A program made the position numbers and the translations under genes. This document shows, piece by piece, positions 46,601 to 56,596 of a stretch of DNA of 64,000 bases. The notes beneath the pieces are model-generated. The model searched no databases. It saw only the letters and a program-made list of their open reading frames with translations, and was not told the origin of the DNA. The DNA is taken from the NCBI GenBank assembly GCA_026874595.1, contig CM049317.1, positions 36,110,901 through 36,174,900 on the forward strand, written 5' to 3'. The stretch's first letter is position 1. Each line of letters starts with the position of its first letter. Source of the DNA: Sipunculus nudus (Eukaryota > Annelida > Sipuncula > Golfingiida > Sipunculidae).

Positions 46601-47268
46601 AGACATGGTTCAAGCATCATGACCCCTTTGATGTGAACGAACAGAAACTGCGTTCTTTGTCTTCTGGTTTGAGTGCTTCAGGCAGTGACGGTGTGAACTG
46701 TCACCAGACAGAGGAGATTGGGGCGAAAATCCACAAACGAATCGACAATATGAGTGTCACGGAGGCATCCATTAAAAGAAGCGAGCAAGTTCGAGCATTA
46801 GATCATTTGTACCCGGGAGTCAAAGTTGACAAGCAGAAGGTTCAAATCGATCCAAATATTTTATTTTCTCGCCTGATTGCTATAGTACAGAGACAGGAAA
46901 ATATGGCACCGTATTTCGATTATGAACTGACAGCAGTGCCAACCTCTTTATTCAAAAATGATGCTATGCGAAAACCAGCAAAGGCCCAGCTAGCTAAATT
47001 CCTGACTTCAGGTGTGAAGCCATGTGAGCTTACTAAAGAGGCCATACATGTGCTTGATGGCGGGGCACTTTTGCATAGGGTAAAATGGATGAAAAAAACA
47101 ACGTACAAGGACATAGCCAAACAATATGTAGATTATGTTCAGACCAAGTACGGAGACTGCTGTGTCGTATTTGATGGCTATGGTCAGAGCCCATCAATCA
47201 AAGACCACGAGCATGTAAGAAGACTTGGCAAGACGTGTGCGGATATATATACCTCAATGAATCTATGA
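43627..47268 (+). CDS. Transposon protein, main frame (1,213 aa): zinc modules, putative RNase H-like core, start of a FEN/XPG-like nuclease
   Basis: Start ATG has a favourable context (A at -3, G at +4). Two similar zinc-type modules open the protein: C19xxC22...H74xxC77 and C114xxC117...H178xxC181, each followed by an aromatic residue. The middle region has conserved-looking blocks: ADNIDHN (444-450), ITFDQPLW (614-621), a helical FHTMMSFLGSIG block (642-653) and DLTIEQVMMRS (913-923). D445 or D448, D617 and E917 could be a DDE triad of an RNase H-like transposase; this is inference from spacing and context. Residues 725-775 are acidic and low in complexity. The C-terminus holds the first two acidic motifs of a flap-nuclease fold, VLDGGALLH (D1144) and VVFDG (D1183), and then loses frame. 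I recall similar uncharacterised multicopy proteins in cnidarians and molluscs. The product probably moves this element; no fold has been confirmed. Confidence 0.85.
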   Translation: MAEVPTSSNAFSNCPGDCCVICKLSFTENRPSVSVTRKGLQRIISCAEQRGESELNKYLNECICSSPVKKVLVHQTCRRDFTDQKRINSTKTVEEPCAKKLRSSLLPFNPKEHCLFCGASAAPDDRHPGRSRVHAVETLPVREKLLECCDKREDSWASEVKQRILGSIDLVAAEAVYHDSCFSRFFLKKEFGASAIKKPQGRPEAKQLKQWFDMLCDWLESEGDMELYTVSELHEKMATFAGPSEVYGVKRLKQKLKEHYKEFIFFAEIRGRKNVVCFRNMAKFIINDSWYAGKEDNIEDETERVIKTAARIIRAEIREREYDLSNYPTCEDIENTDRGKKWIPRNLQFLLKMLIPSELKQNSIGHCIVQAARPRSVITPTLFGLGVEMDHVFGSKWLISELSRLGFSISSDEVTRYKQSVIQSENLENLLAEYFPGTFTQWVADNIDHNVATLDGQDTFHGMGIMAIATTRNDTLPILKSRAIVRQPCISVNDLLKDRGVPILQYIGPSGKGLSSVNYRPIIELQVPYTLPSELCCDFLWHSGGLFSEAENPRPNWSGFMQHVFSGDQYPASKSKTLLLQIIDLNPSDETCIYSTLLYIQSQARQLNIQTPCITFDQPLWLKAMEIITAISMKIVCRLGGFHTMMSFLGSIGSMMKGSGLEEALETVYGPNAVHHMMSGKAISRALRGHFMVEAALMNQLFMGIVPCSLHNGNQGFTFTEIDENPLEEHGSDIENASSIEHTCGDNGPSDKNLGEMERDITILEDELDETETKKIKALYDGVRDKSIPVSRIFESNEFVKLEICLAKYKAMLSDRSPTARLWLQYIEYVETLKLFIRAERTGDWSLHLIAVSRMLNLFAATAHINYAKSARLYLQMMQDLPNDHPWLYNCFAENGFHTVRRTRRYWAGLWTDLTIEQVMMRSIKSRGGLTRGRGMTESVRLQWIYSMHKCAEVHEAMTTLTNMKLDSCQQQHIELGKSRCQRDFKDLTYIQTWFKHHDPFDVNEQKLRSLSSGLSASGSDGVNCHQTEEIGAKIHKRIDNMSVTEASIKRSEQVRALDHLYPGVKVDKQKVQIDPNILFSRLIAIVQRQENMAPYFDYELTAVPTSLFKNDAMRKPAKAQLAKFLTSGVKPCELTKEAIHVLDGGALLHRVKWMKKTTYKDIAKQYVDYVQTKYGDCCVVFDGYGQSPSIKDHEHVRRLGKTCADIYTSMNL

Positions 47269-48251
47269 TGGCCCACAACAACCAGCAGATCTTTCTCACA
47301 AATGAGAAAAACAAGGCACAGTTCATCTCATTGTTGTGTCGCTACCTGCAAGATGATGGTAAAATTGTACATGTCAGCACGGGAGACGCTGACACCAAGA
47401 TAGTTGCGTGTGCTCTTCAGTATGCAACACAGGGGAGAGAAGTCACCGTTGTAGCAGATGACACTGACCTGCTTGTTCTCTTGATGTACCACTGGAATGA
47501 AGATATGGCAGATATATGTTTTAAGTCAGAGGCAAAATCGTCCGTGAAACAGAAGGCCAATAAATCATGGAAAATATGTGATCTTGTCAACAAGGCTGGC
47601 AAAACAGTCACAAAACACATATTGTTTCTTCATGCATGGACTGGTTGTGATACTACTTCTGCCACTTTTGGCCAGGGCAAAACTAGTTTGCTTTCAAAGA
47701 TGAAAAAGTCCGAGGTAATACAGCAGATATCATGTATAATGGATGATCCTAAGATGTCACCAGATGAAATCGGCAAAGCTGGCATCCGATTGTTTGTGCT
47801 ACTCTGTGGTGGCAGAGAAGGTGAGTCCTTGAACAGTCTGCGGTATGCTAAATTCATGGAAATGATTTCAACATGCAAAACCTCACTTGATCCCCAGAAA
47901 CTACCACCTACAGAAAGAGCAGCACATTTTCACAGTTTACGGGTCCACCTGCAGGTGATGATTTGGAAGAAACTGAACAACAACGAACTGGACCCTGAGC
48001 ACTGGGGATGGAAACTGTTAGGTAACAGCCTCACGCCACTGATGACGGATTTGGCTGAAGGACCAGACAGTATTCTTAAGTTTATAAGGTGCAAATGTAG
48101 ACTGTCAACCAAAAACCCGTGCGGAACAATTGTCTGTTCATGCCGCAAAAATGGTCTCAAATGTGTTACTGCATGTGGAGATTGTAGAGGCGAAAGCTGT
48201 AGAAACGCCGAAAAGATCATAATAGAAGAAGAAAAAGAAGAAGACCAATAA
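47235..48251 (+). CDS. Transposon protein, continuation after a frameshift: FEN/XPG-like nuclease motifs and cysteine-rich tail
   Basis: Same strand, displaced by two bases and overlapping the end of the previous frame. It has no ATG of its own at the junction, so it is best read as the second part of one protein of about 1,540 residues. Motifs, numbered from 47235: GDADTKI (D51, D53), VVADDTDLL (D76, D78) and TGCDT (D139). With D1144 and D1183 upstream these match, in order, the seven acidic active-site residues of FEN1 (D34, D86, E158, E160, D179, D181, D233). The tail (residues 284-323) has nine cysteines including CxC, CSCRKNGLKC and CGDC, resembling a CXC zinc-binding domain. A poly-A signal AATAAA overlaps the stop codon at 48247-48252. 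Whether the nuclease part cuts DNA, is structural, or itself drives transposition is open. Confidence 0.8.
   Translation: MCGYIYLNESMMAHNNQQIFLTNEKNKAQFISLLCRYLQDDGKIVHVSTGDADTKIVACALQYATQGREVTVVADDTDLLVLLMYHWNEDMADICFKSEAKSSVKQKANKSWKICDLVNKAGKTVTKHILFLHAWTGCDTTSATFGQGKTSLLSKMKKSEVIQQISCIMDDPKMSPDEIGKAGIRLFVLLCGGREGESLNSLRYAKFMEMISTCKTSLDPQKLPPTERAAHFHSLRVHLQVMIWKKLNNNELDPEHWGWKLLGNSLTPLMTDLAEGPDSILKFIRCKCRLSTKNPCGTIVCSCRKNGLKCVTACGDCRGESCRNAEKIIIEEEKEEDQ
47243..47251 (+). other. Frameshift site in a short AT run
   Basis: The main frame reads through an (AT)4A run and stops 17 bases later. The downstream frame carries the expected continuation right after the run. One AT repeat more than the frame allows would explain the break. 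Sequencing error, a real mutation or programmed slippage cannot be separated here. Confidence 0.7.
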
Positions 48252-49404
48252 ATATTTCCGTATATGATAGATTAACCATAAATACGTGTTCCCATATGCA
48301 CGTAAAGGAAGGCAAAGCTGGATAGCCATAATTTCTTATTGTTAATTCCATGCAGAGACCAGTGTTGGTTGACAAATGGTCAGCAGTTGGAAGGGCTCTT
48401 GTTTCTAAACCAATAGCTTACCCGTGTTTCTTGATTCTGTAAGATTATAGACTGGAAACCCAAGGTAACATAAACTTATATCAATAGGATGATGCGAAAC
48501 TTGCATATTCCAAGAGGGGTGAATTCTAGTTAAGATTAGTTAAGTAAACGAAAAAAAGGGGCGATCGTCTCCGCAAAAAAATATCATTACAAGTTGGTTA
48601 TATATGTTCATACTGTAAATGTGTTACCATTTATTCCATATAAACCCACTCGACAACCCAATTTATTGGCTTTTTACATTAATCACGTTATGATAATCAT
48701 CAAATTTGCTGATTGAATTCGACGGTTTCAGTGACAAAAGGTGTGCAAGATTACAGCTACAATAAATAAAATGTTCACATATTTTGAAAACGGACAGATT
48801 ATAGGAGGAATCAAGTGTAAAATAATTTGTATATGAATTTGGCATACCAAACATTCCAAACGTAATTTAAACAGATCACTCTTAATTTTTTTAAATGACT
48901 CAAATATTTTATATTTAAATATTTAGAATATTTGACAATTCTAATGGATGTAGCACACTTGTAGATGTAGCGCAATAATGTTTACTCATAAAATACTGCG
49001 TTTCACAGAAAATGTAAAGAAAACGCAAAATACAAGCATTTTAAAATTTAACAAAAATTTAAATTTAAATTTTATAATTCACAAATATAGCATTAAATAT
49101 AGCATGACCGTTGATTCTGATGTTTTCAGCAGAACTAAATTATATTATAGGGAAGTTTCAGTGTCCTTCATCAAATACATAAAACAATTTTTTCCATATA
49201 AATAATTTTCACTTATTTTTAATTTTAATTTTAAATTAGAATTATTCAAAAAAATTCAGAAGCCAATCCAAATGAACTCTTCACGCCAAAGACGTCTCAT
49301 ATTGCCTATGGCATGTTATATGAGATTTTAATTTGAAGTCAGGTATCTTAAATCACAAAATAGGAACTTTATATGCAAATTTTTTATTTGAAAATTTTTC
49401 AAAT
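48252..49404. other. 3' non-coding part of the transposon
   Basis: Very AT-rich with many A and T runs. Short open frames on both strands have no protein signature. No second gene is supported. Confidence 0.6.
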
Positions 49405-49548
49405 TTCAAACTGTTTTAAAATATTTTCCCCAAAGCGGATTTTAGCGGATTTTGGATATGTAATTCTGCAGACACTGGCGCTTCAAATGACACCAAAATA
49501 AGCTTTCTACCATTTTTTTCCACGTGGAACCCTCCAACGACCCGACTA
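49405..49548 (-). repeat. Right terminal inverted repeat
   Basis: Complement of the left repeat, including the doubled AGCGGATTTT motif near 49434-49455 and the 14-base perfect terminus. Confidence 0.9.
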
Positions 49549-49847
49549 GTAGCCGAATGGGGACCAACTTTACAAAGTGGGCTTATATTTGGCGTATGAC
49601 ACATTTTTTTTACTGTGGCGCCATCCACGTATTCACCCGCGTGGTTTTCTTTTCCGTCTGCTATGTCTGCTTGGTATCATACAACTTTGTCCGCTGGTAT
49701 TTTTAGCAATATTGATCAAGCAAACCTTAGTACCTGTCACAGGTTTATATTTATACTGGGTTAACGGCACCACATCTTTTTGGAAAGAAAAATAAAAGTA
49801 TGAAAACTGACAGAATTGGGATGTATTAAGATATTTAAAAAAATCCC

Positions 49848-49919
49848 TGGAGATGCCGGGGATTGAACCCGGGGCCTCACACATGCGAAGCGTGCGCTCT
49901 ACCACTGAGCTACATCCCC
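49848..49919 (-). tRNA. tRNA-Ala(CGC), standard, unit 20
   Basis: Intact; first tRNA after the transposon. Confidence 0.95.
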
Positions 49920-50162
49920 ACCTACTTAGCATTGCAAATGACACTTTCACCTTGAATTTGAATGTTCCGTTTCCAAAACATAAATACGAATCTAGTATAT
50001 ATTTAACAGGAGTGTTGCGTAATTCATGATCCAGAACGGATATTTTCTGGCGTACATACATTGTCATCGTTTTTATCTTACTGGCGTGACACTAAGCAGG
50101 TTGTATTGGCCAAAAAATGGGATTTTCATGGAAGGCGGAGAGAATAACAAATCAAAAGAACA

Positions 50163-50234
50163 TGGAAATGCCGGGGATTGAACCCGGGGCCTCACACATG
50201 CAAAGCGTGCTCTCTACCACTGAGCTACATCCCC
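50163..50234 (-). tRNA. tRNA-Ala(UGC), D-stem mismatch, unit 20
   Basis: G10-A25 mismatch in the D stem and a G4-U69 wobble in the acceptor. Confidence 0.85.
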
Positions 50235-50239
50235 AGGAA

Positions 50240-50321
50240 CGACGAGGATGGGATTCGAACCCAGGCGGGCAGAGCCCATTGGATTAGCAGTCCAACGCCT
50301 TAACCACTCGGCCACCTCGTC
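50240..50321 (-). tRNA. tRNA-Ser(GCU), T-stem mismatch, unit 20
   Basis: C49-U65 mismatch at the base of the T stem. Confidence 0.9.
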
Positions 50322-50424
50322 AGATATTTGCCCAGTGGTTAGTGAACAAACAGTGATGCCAAATAAAACGACTGGTTTAAGATTTGTAAATCAATGCATC
50401 TATTGGATCCCATATTAAACGTAA

Positions 50425-50514
50425 CCCGTGATAGCTCAGCTGGTTGAGCGGAGGACTGTAGTGGCGACATGGGCAGCTATCCTTAGGTCACCGGTTCGAT
50501 TCCGGTTCGCGGGA
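50425..50514 (+). tRNA. tRNA-Tyr(GUA), D-loop change, unit 20
   Basis: One D-loop A to T change (GGTTGAGC); seven bases upstream of the gene are missing compared with other units. Confidence 0.93.
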
Positions 50515-51757
50515 ACTTTTTCATCAGTGTCGGCATCATTGTGGCAAGTGTTTCCATTTATTTTACACACGTCTTTTAAGCTCATACGTCTCTGTTCATT
50601 CCGGTGTGAGATCTTTAGTTTTTTTCACGATGGGAACCCAAAATACTTTAACACTGTCAAAATTTCGGGAGCGGCCGGAATTTTTTTCAGGGTTCTTTGT
50701 AATGATCTGCGCCCTTAAACTGGTTCTTTCTATCAATACGTTTGTGCGTCTTGCGCAGAATACGTAAAGCCGCTTTAAGAGGCAATATTAACCGGTACAT
50801 TATGCTCTAGCCTCATTTTTAGTAATGATGAACAAAAGAGAATTAGTTTATTGTCTACACCCGCCACCCGCTCGTGACCCGTCTCTCAGCCGGCGTGTTC
50901 TTGGAATTTCGGCGCCAACTGCCTGTTTTCAACATAATGTTTGCCTTTGTTATGTAAACAGGCATGTTTGACAATTTGTATATTACTTTGTTCGTAGAGA
51001 TTTCGAGCAACCATGTCTGATGGAATATGAGGATCAGGCACATGTTTGTTTATTCTGTAGTGTTTGATACTTTTCATCAACGTTCTTTCAGCTAATATGT
51101 TTCTGTCTACTGCCTGAGAACAGATTTGATCACCAAATTTTTTTTTGGCAATACTAATGAAAAATATTCATGACATGCCAATGTTTCGATCGGAGGCCGC
51201 CGCCGAGAAACAAAAAGCAACCGTATTCTTAACAGGAAATTTATTCATTCAGAGGAACGTCGGAATCCACAAGCATGTAAGAGCCAGTAATACTGGCTAA
51301 GTGAGAAAGCAGAAGAAGCAGCGGCTTAAATAAATAGCGGCTATAAATGAACATAGCTATAACAACATACACCGAAGACCTGAGCACTCTAAAAGATACT
51401 CCAGCTGACGGTAGTAAATTACTTAGTGATTTCCTGTGAGGAGTAGCCGAATGGGGACCAACTTTACAAAGTGGGCTTATATTTGGCGTATGACACATTT
51501 TTTTTTACTGTGGCGCCATCCACGTATTCACCCGCGTGGTTTTCTTTTCCGTCTGCTATGTCTGCTTGGTATCATACAACTTTGTCCGCTGGTATTTTTA
51601 GCAATATTGATCAAGCAAACCTTAGTACCTGTCACAGGTTTATATTTATACTGGGTTAACGGCACCACATAATTGAGTGTATGTTCTTTTTGGAAAGAAA
51701 AATAAAAGTATGAAAACTGACAGAATTGGGATGTATTAAGATATTTAAAAAAATCCC

Positions 51758-51829
51758 TGGAGATGCCGGGGATTGAACCCGGGGCTTCACACATGCGAAG
51801 CGTGCGCTCTACCACTGAGCTACATCCCC
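51758..51829 (-). tRNA. tRNA-Ala(CGC), variable-loop change, unit 21
   Basis: One variable-loop base differs (AAGCC for AGGCC); stems intact. Confidence 0.93.
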
Positions 51830-52072
51830 ACCTACTTAGCATTGCAAATGACACTTTCACCTTGAATTTGAATGTTCCGTTTCCAAAACATAAATACGAA
51901 TCTAGTATATATTTAACAGGAGTGTTGCGTAATTCATGATCCAGAACGGATATTTTCTGGCGTACATACATTCTCATCGTTTTTATCTTACTGGCGTGAC
52001 ACTAAGCAGGTTGTATTGGCCAAAAAATGGGATTTTCATGGAAGGCGGAGAGAATAACAAATCAAAAGAACA

Positions 52073-52144
52073 TGGAGATGCCGGGGATTGAACCCGGGGC
52101 CTCACACATGCAAAGCGTGCGCTCTACCACTGAGCTACATCCCC
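52073..52144 (-). tRNA. tRNA-Ala(UGC), standard, unit 21
   Basis: Intact. Confidence 0.95.
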
Positions 52145-52149
52145 AGGAA

Positions 52150-52231
52150 CGACGAGGATGGGATTCGAACCCACGCGGGCAGAGCCCATTGGATTAGCAG
52201 TCCAACGCCTTAACCACTCGGCCACCTCGTC
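52150..52231 (-). tRNA. tRNA-Ser(GCU), standard, unit 21
   Basis: Intact. Confidence 0.95.
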
Positions 52232-52340
52232 AGATATTTGCCTAGTGGTTAGTGAACAAACAGTGATGCCAAATAAAACGACTGGTTTAAGATTTGTAAA
52301 TCAATGCCTCTATTGGATCCCATATTACTGGTAAACGTAA

Positions 52341-52430
52341 CCCGTTATAGCTCAGCTGGTAGAGCGGAGGACTGTAGTGGCGACATGGGCAGCTATCCTT
52401 AGGTCACCGGTTCGATTCCGGTTCGCGGGA
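52341..52430 (+). tRNA. tRNA-Tyr(GUA), acceptor mismatch, unit 21
   Basis: CCCGTTA for CCCGTGA gives a U6-C67 mismatch. Confidence 0.88.
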
Positions 52431-53673
52431 ACTTTTTCATCAGTGTCGGCATCATTGTAGCAAGTGTTTCCATTTATTTTACACACGTCTTTTAAGCTCA
52501 TACGTCTCTGTTCATTCCGGTGTGAGATCTTTAGTTTTTTTCACGAAAGAAACCAAAAATACTTTAACACTGTAAAAATTTCGGGAGCGGCCGGAATTTT
52601 TTTCAGGGTTCTTTGTAATGATCTGCGCCCTTAAACTGGTTCTTTCTATCAATACGTTTGTGCGTCTTGCGCAGAAAACGTAAAGCCGCTTTAAGAGGCA
52701 ATATTAACCGGTACATTATGCTCTAGCCTCATTTTTAGTAATGATGAACAAAAGAGAATTAGTTTATTGTCTACACCCGCCACCCGCTCGTGACCCGTCT
52801 CTCAGCCGGCGTGTTCTTGGAATTTCGGCGCCAACTGCCTGTTTTCAACATAATGTTTGCCTTTGTTATGTAAACAGGCATGTTTGACAATTTGTATATT
52901 ACTTTGTTCGTAGAGATTTCGAGCAACCATGTCTGATGGAATATGAGGATCAGGCACATGTTTGTTTATTCTGTAGTGTTTGATACTTTTCATCAACGTT
53001 CTTTCAGCTAATATGTTTCTTTCTACTGCCTGAGAACAGATTTGATCACCAAATTTTTTTTTGGCAATACTAATGAAAAATATTCATGACATGCCAATGT
53101 TTCGATCGGAGGCCGCCGCCGAGAAACAAAAAGCAACCGTATTCTTAACAGGAAATTTATTCATTCAGAGGAACGTCGGAATCCACAAGCATGTAAGAGC
53201 CAGTAATACTGGCTAAGTGAGAAAGCAGAAGAAGCAGCGGCTTAAATAAATAGCGGCTATAAATGAACATAGCTATAACAACATACACCGAAGACCTGAG
53301 CACTCTAAAAGATACTCCAGCTGACGGTAGTAAATTACTTAGTGATTTCCTGTGAGGAGTAGCCGAATGGGGACCAACTTTACAAAGTGGGCTTATATTT
53401 GGCGTATGACACATTTTTTTTTACTGTGGCGCCATCCACGTATTCACCCGCGTGGTTTTCTTTTCCGTCTGCTATGTCTGCTTGGTATCGTACAACTTTG
53501 TCCGCTGGTATTTTTAGCAATATTGATCAAGCAAACCTTAGTACCTGTCACAGGTTTATATTTATACTGGGTTAACGGCACCACATAATTGAGTGTATGT
53601 TCTTTTTGGAAAGAAAAATAAAAGTATGAAAACTGACAGAATTGGGATGTATTAAGATATTTAAAAAAATCCC

Positions 53674-53745
53674 TGGAGATGCCGGGGATTGAACCCGGGG
53701 CCTCACACATGCGAAGCGTGCGCTCTACCACTGAGCTACATCCCC
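53674..53745 (-). tRNA. tRNA-Ala(CGC), standard, unit 22
   Basis: Intact. Confidence 0.95.
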
Positions 53746-53988
53746 ACCTACTTAGCATTGCAAATGACACTTTCACCTTGAATTCAAATGTTCCGTTTCC
53801 AAAACATAAATACGAATCTAGTATATATTTAACAGGAGTGTTGCGTAATTCATGATCCAGAACGGATATTTTCTGGCGTACATACATTCTCATCGATTTT
53901 ATCTTACTGGCGTGACACTAAGCAGGTTGTATTGGCCAAAAAATGGGATTTTCATGGAAGGCGGAGAGAATAACAAATCAAAAGAACA

Positions 53989-54060
53989 TGGAGATGCCGG
54001 GGATTGAACCCGGGGCCTCACACATGCAAAGCGTGCGCTCTACCACTGAGCTACATCCCC
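53989..54060 (-). tRNA. tRNA-Ala(UGC), standard, unit 22
   Basis: Intact. Confidence 0.95.
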
Positions 54061-54065
54061 AGGAA

Positions 54066-54147
54066 CGACGAGGATGGGATTCGAACCCACGCGGGCAGAG
54101 CCCATTGGATTAGCAGTCCAACGCCTTAACCACTCGGCCACCTCGTC
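54066..54147 (-). tRNA. tRNA-Ser(GCU), standard, unit 22
   Basis: Intact. Confidence 0.95.
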
Positions 54148-54256
54148 AGATATTTGCCCAGTGGTTAGTGAACAAACAGTGATGCCAAATAAAACGACTG
54201 GTTTAAGATTTGTAAATCAATGCCTCTATTGGATCCCATATTACTGGTAAACGTAA

Positions 54257-54346
54257 CCCGTGATAGCTCAGCTGGTAGAGCGGAGGACTGTAGTGGCGAC
54301 ATGGGCAGCTATCCTTAGGTCACCGGTTCGATTCCGGTTCGCGGGA
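54257..54346 (+). tRNA. tRNA-Tyr(GUA), standard, unit 22
   Basis: Intact with intron. Confidence 0.95.
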
Positions 54347-55589
54347 ACTTTTTCATCAGTGTCGGCATCATTGTAGCAAGTGTTTCCATTTATTTTACAC
54401 ACGTCTTTTAAGCTCATACGTCTCTGTTCATTCCGGCGTGAGATCTTTAGTTTTTTTCACGATGGGAACCCAAAATACTTTAACACTGTCAAAATTTCGG
54501 GAGCGGCCGGAATTTTTTTCAGGGTTCTTTGTAATGATCTGCGCCCTTAAACTGGTTCTTTCTATCAATACGTTTGTGCGTCTTGCTCAGAAAACGTAAA
54601 GCCGCTTCAAGAGGCAATATTAACCGGTACATTATGCTCTAGCCCCATTTTTAGTAATGATGAACAAAAGAGAATTAGTTTATTGTCTACACCCGCCACC
54701 CGCTCGCTCTCTCAGCCGGCGTGTTCTTGGAATTTCGGCGCCAACTGCCTGTTTTCAACATAATGTTTGCCTTTGTTATGTAAACAGGCATGTTTGACAA
54801 TTTGTATATTACTTTGTTCGTAGAGATTTCGAGCAACCATGTCTGATGGAATATGAGGATCAGGCACATGTTTGTTTATTCTGTAGTGTTTGATACTTTT
54901 CATCAACGTTCTTTCAGCTAATATGTTTCTGTTCACTGCCTGAGAACAGATTTGATTCGCATCACCAAATTTTTTTTTGGCAATACTAATGAAAAATATT
55001 CATGACATGCCAATGTTTCGATCGGAGGCCGCCGCCGAGAAACAAAAAGCAACCGTATTCTTAACAGGAAATTTATTCATTCAGAGGAACGTCGGAATCC
55101 ACAAGCATGTAAGAGCCAGTAATACTGGCTAAGTGAGAAAGCAGAAGAAGCAGCGGCTTAAATAAATAGCGGCTATAAATGAACATAGCTATAACAACAT
55201 ACACCGAAGACCTGAGCACTCTAAAAGATACTCCAGCTGACGGTAGTAAATTACTTAGTGATTTCCTGTGAGGAGTAGCCGAATGGGGACCAACTTTACA
55301 AAGTGGGCTTATATTTGGCGTATGACACATTTTTTTTTACTGTGGCGCCATCCACGTATTCACCCGCGTGGTTTTCTTTTCCGTCTGCTATGTCTGCTTG
55401 GTATCGTACAACTTTGTCCGCTGGTATTTTTAGCAATATTGATCAAGCAAACCTTAGTACCTGTCACAGGTTTATATTTATACTGGGTTAACGGCACCAC
55501 ATAATTGAGTGTATGTTCTTTTTGGAAAGAAAAATAAAAGTATGAAAACTGACAGAATTGGGATGTATTAAGATATTTAAAAAAATCCC

Positions 55590-55661
55590 TGGAGATGCCG
55601 GGGATTGAACCCGGGGCCTCACACATGCGAAGCGTGCGCTCTACCACTGAGCTACATCCCC
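55590..55661 (-). tRNA. tRNA-Ala(CGC), standard, lone gene of a truncated unit
   Basis: Intact gene. The unit breaks off 25 bases beyond it, so its Ala-UGC, Ser and Tyr partners are absent. Confidence 0.95.
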
Positions 55662-55686
55662 ACCTACTTAGCATTGCAAATGACAC

Positions 55687-55900
55687 AAATATTACTTTGT
55701 TCGTAAAGATTTCGAGCAACCATGTCTGATGGAATATGAGGATCAGGCACATGTTTGTTTATTCTGTAGTGTTTGATACTTATGTTATGTAAACAGGCAT
55801 GTTTGACAATTTGTATATTACTTTGTTCGTAAAGATTTCGAGCAACCATGTCTGATGGAATATGAGGATCAGGCACATGTTTGTTTATTCTGTAGTGTTT
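55687..55900. repeat. Rearrangement junction with local duplication
   Basis: At 55686 the sequence jumps from the Ala-CGC upstream flank (GCAAATGACAC) to spacer sequence (ATATTACTTTGTTCG) that normally lies over a kilobase further on. A segment of about 95 bases, from TATTACTTTGTTCG to TTTGATACTT, then occurs twice, at 55689-55782 and from 55818 on. Confidence 0.85.
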
Positions 55901-56596
55901 GATACTTTTCATCAACATTCTTTCAGCTAATATGTTTCTGTTCACTGCCTGAGAACAGATTTGATTCGCATCACCAAATTTTTTTTTGGCAATACTAATG
56001 AAAAATATTCATGACATGCCAATGTTTCGATCGGAGGCCGCCGCCGAGAAACAAAAAGCAACCGTATTCTTAACAGGAAATTTATTCATTCAGAGGAACG
56101 TCGGAATCCACAAGCATGTAAGAGCCAGTAATACTCTCTTAGTGAGAAAGCAGAAGAAGCAGCGGCTTAAATAAATGGCGGCTATAAATGAACATAGCTA
56201 TAACAACATACACCGAAGACCTGAGCACTCTAAAAGATACTCCAGCATACGGTAGTAAATTACTTAGTGATTTCCTGTGAGGAGTAGCCGAATGGGGACC
56301 AACTTTACAAAGTGGGCTTATATTTGGCGTATGACACATTTTTTTACTGTGGCGCCATCCACGTATTCACCCGCGTGGTTTTCTTTTCCGTCTGCTATGT
56401 CTGCTTGGTATCATACAACTTTATCCGCTGGTATTTTTAGCAATATTGATCAAGCAAACCTTAGTACCTGTCACAGGTTTATATTTATACTGGGTTAACG
56501 GCACCACATAATTGAGTGCATGTTCTTTTTGGAAAGAAAAATAAAAGTATGAAAACTGACAGAATTGGGATATATTAAGATATTTAAAAAAATCGC

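Larger units (their letters stand above)
42682..49548 (+). mobile_element. 6.9-kb DNA transposon inserted in the tRNA array, superfamily unassigned
   Basis: Uninterrupted units read GAGGAGTAGCCGAATGG here. In this unit the text breaks after GAGGAGTA and resumes at GTAGCCGAATGG. The inserted DNA begins TAGTCGGGTCGTTG and ends with its exact complement, so the flanking GTA (42679-42681 and 49549-49551) is a 3-bp target duplication; a 2-bp TA reading leaves the ends one base out of register. Inverted repeats of about 150 bp, a central plus-strand gene (43627-48251) and non-coding flanks complete a typical autonomous DNA transposon. A 3-bp duplication occurs in several superfamilies (PIF/Harbinger, CACTA, Zator), but neither the termini nor the protein clearly matches any of them. 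Confidence 0.93.

Noticed and set aside
47235-47237. GTG as an independent start for the second transposon frame
   Set aside because: Unlikely start in an animal gene; the frame continues the upstream protein.
42682-49548. LTR retrotransposon or endogenous virus
   Set aside because: Terminal repeats are inverted, not direct, and there are no reverse transcriptase, integrase, gag or protease motifs.
42679-49551. TA target duplication (Tc1/mariner-like)
   Set aside because: With TA the two ends are out of register by one base; GTA gives perfectly matched 14-base termini, and the protein is not mariner-like.
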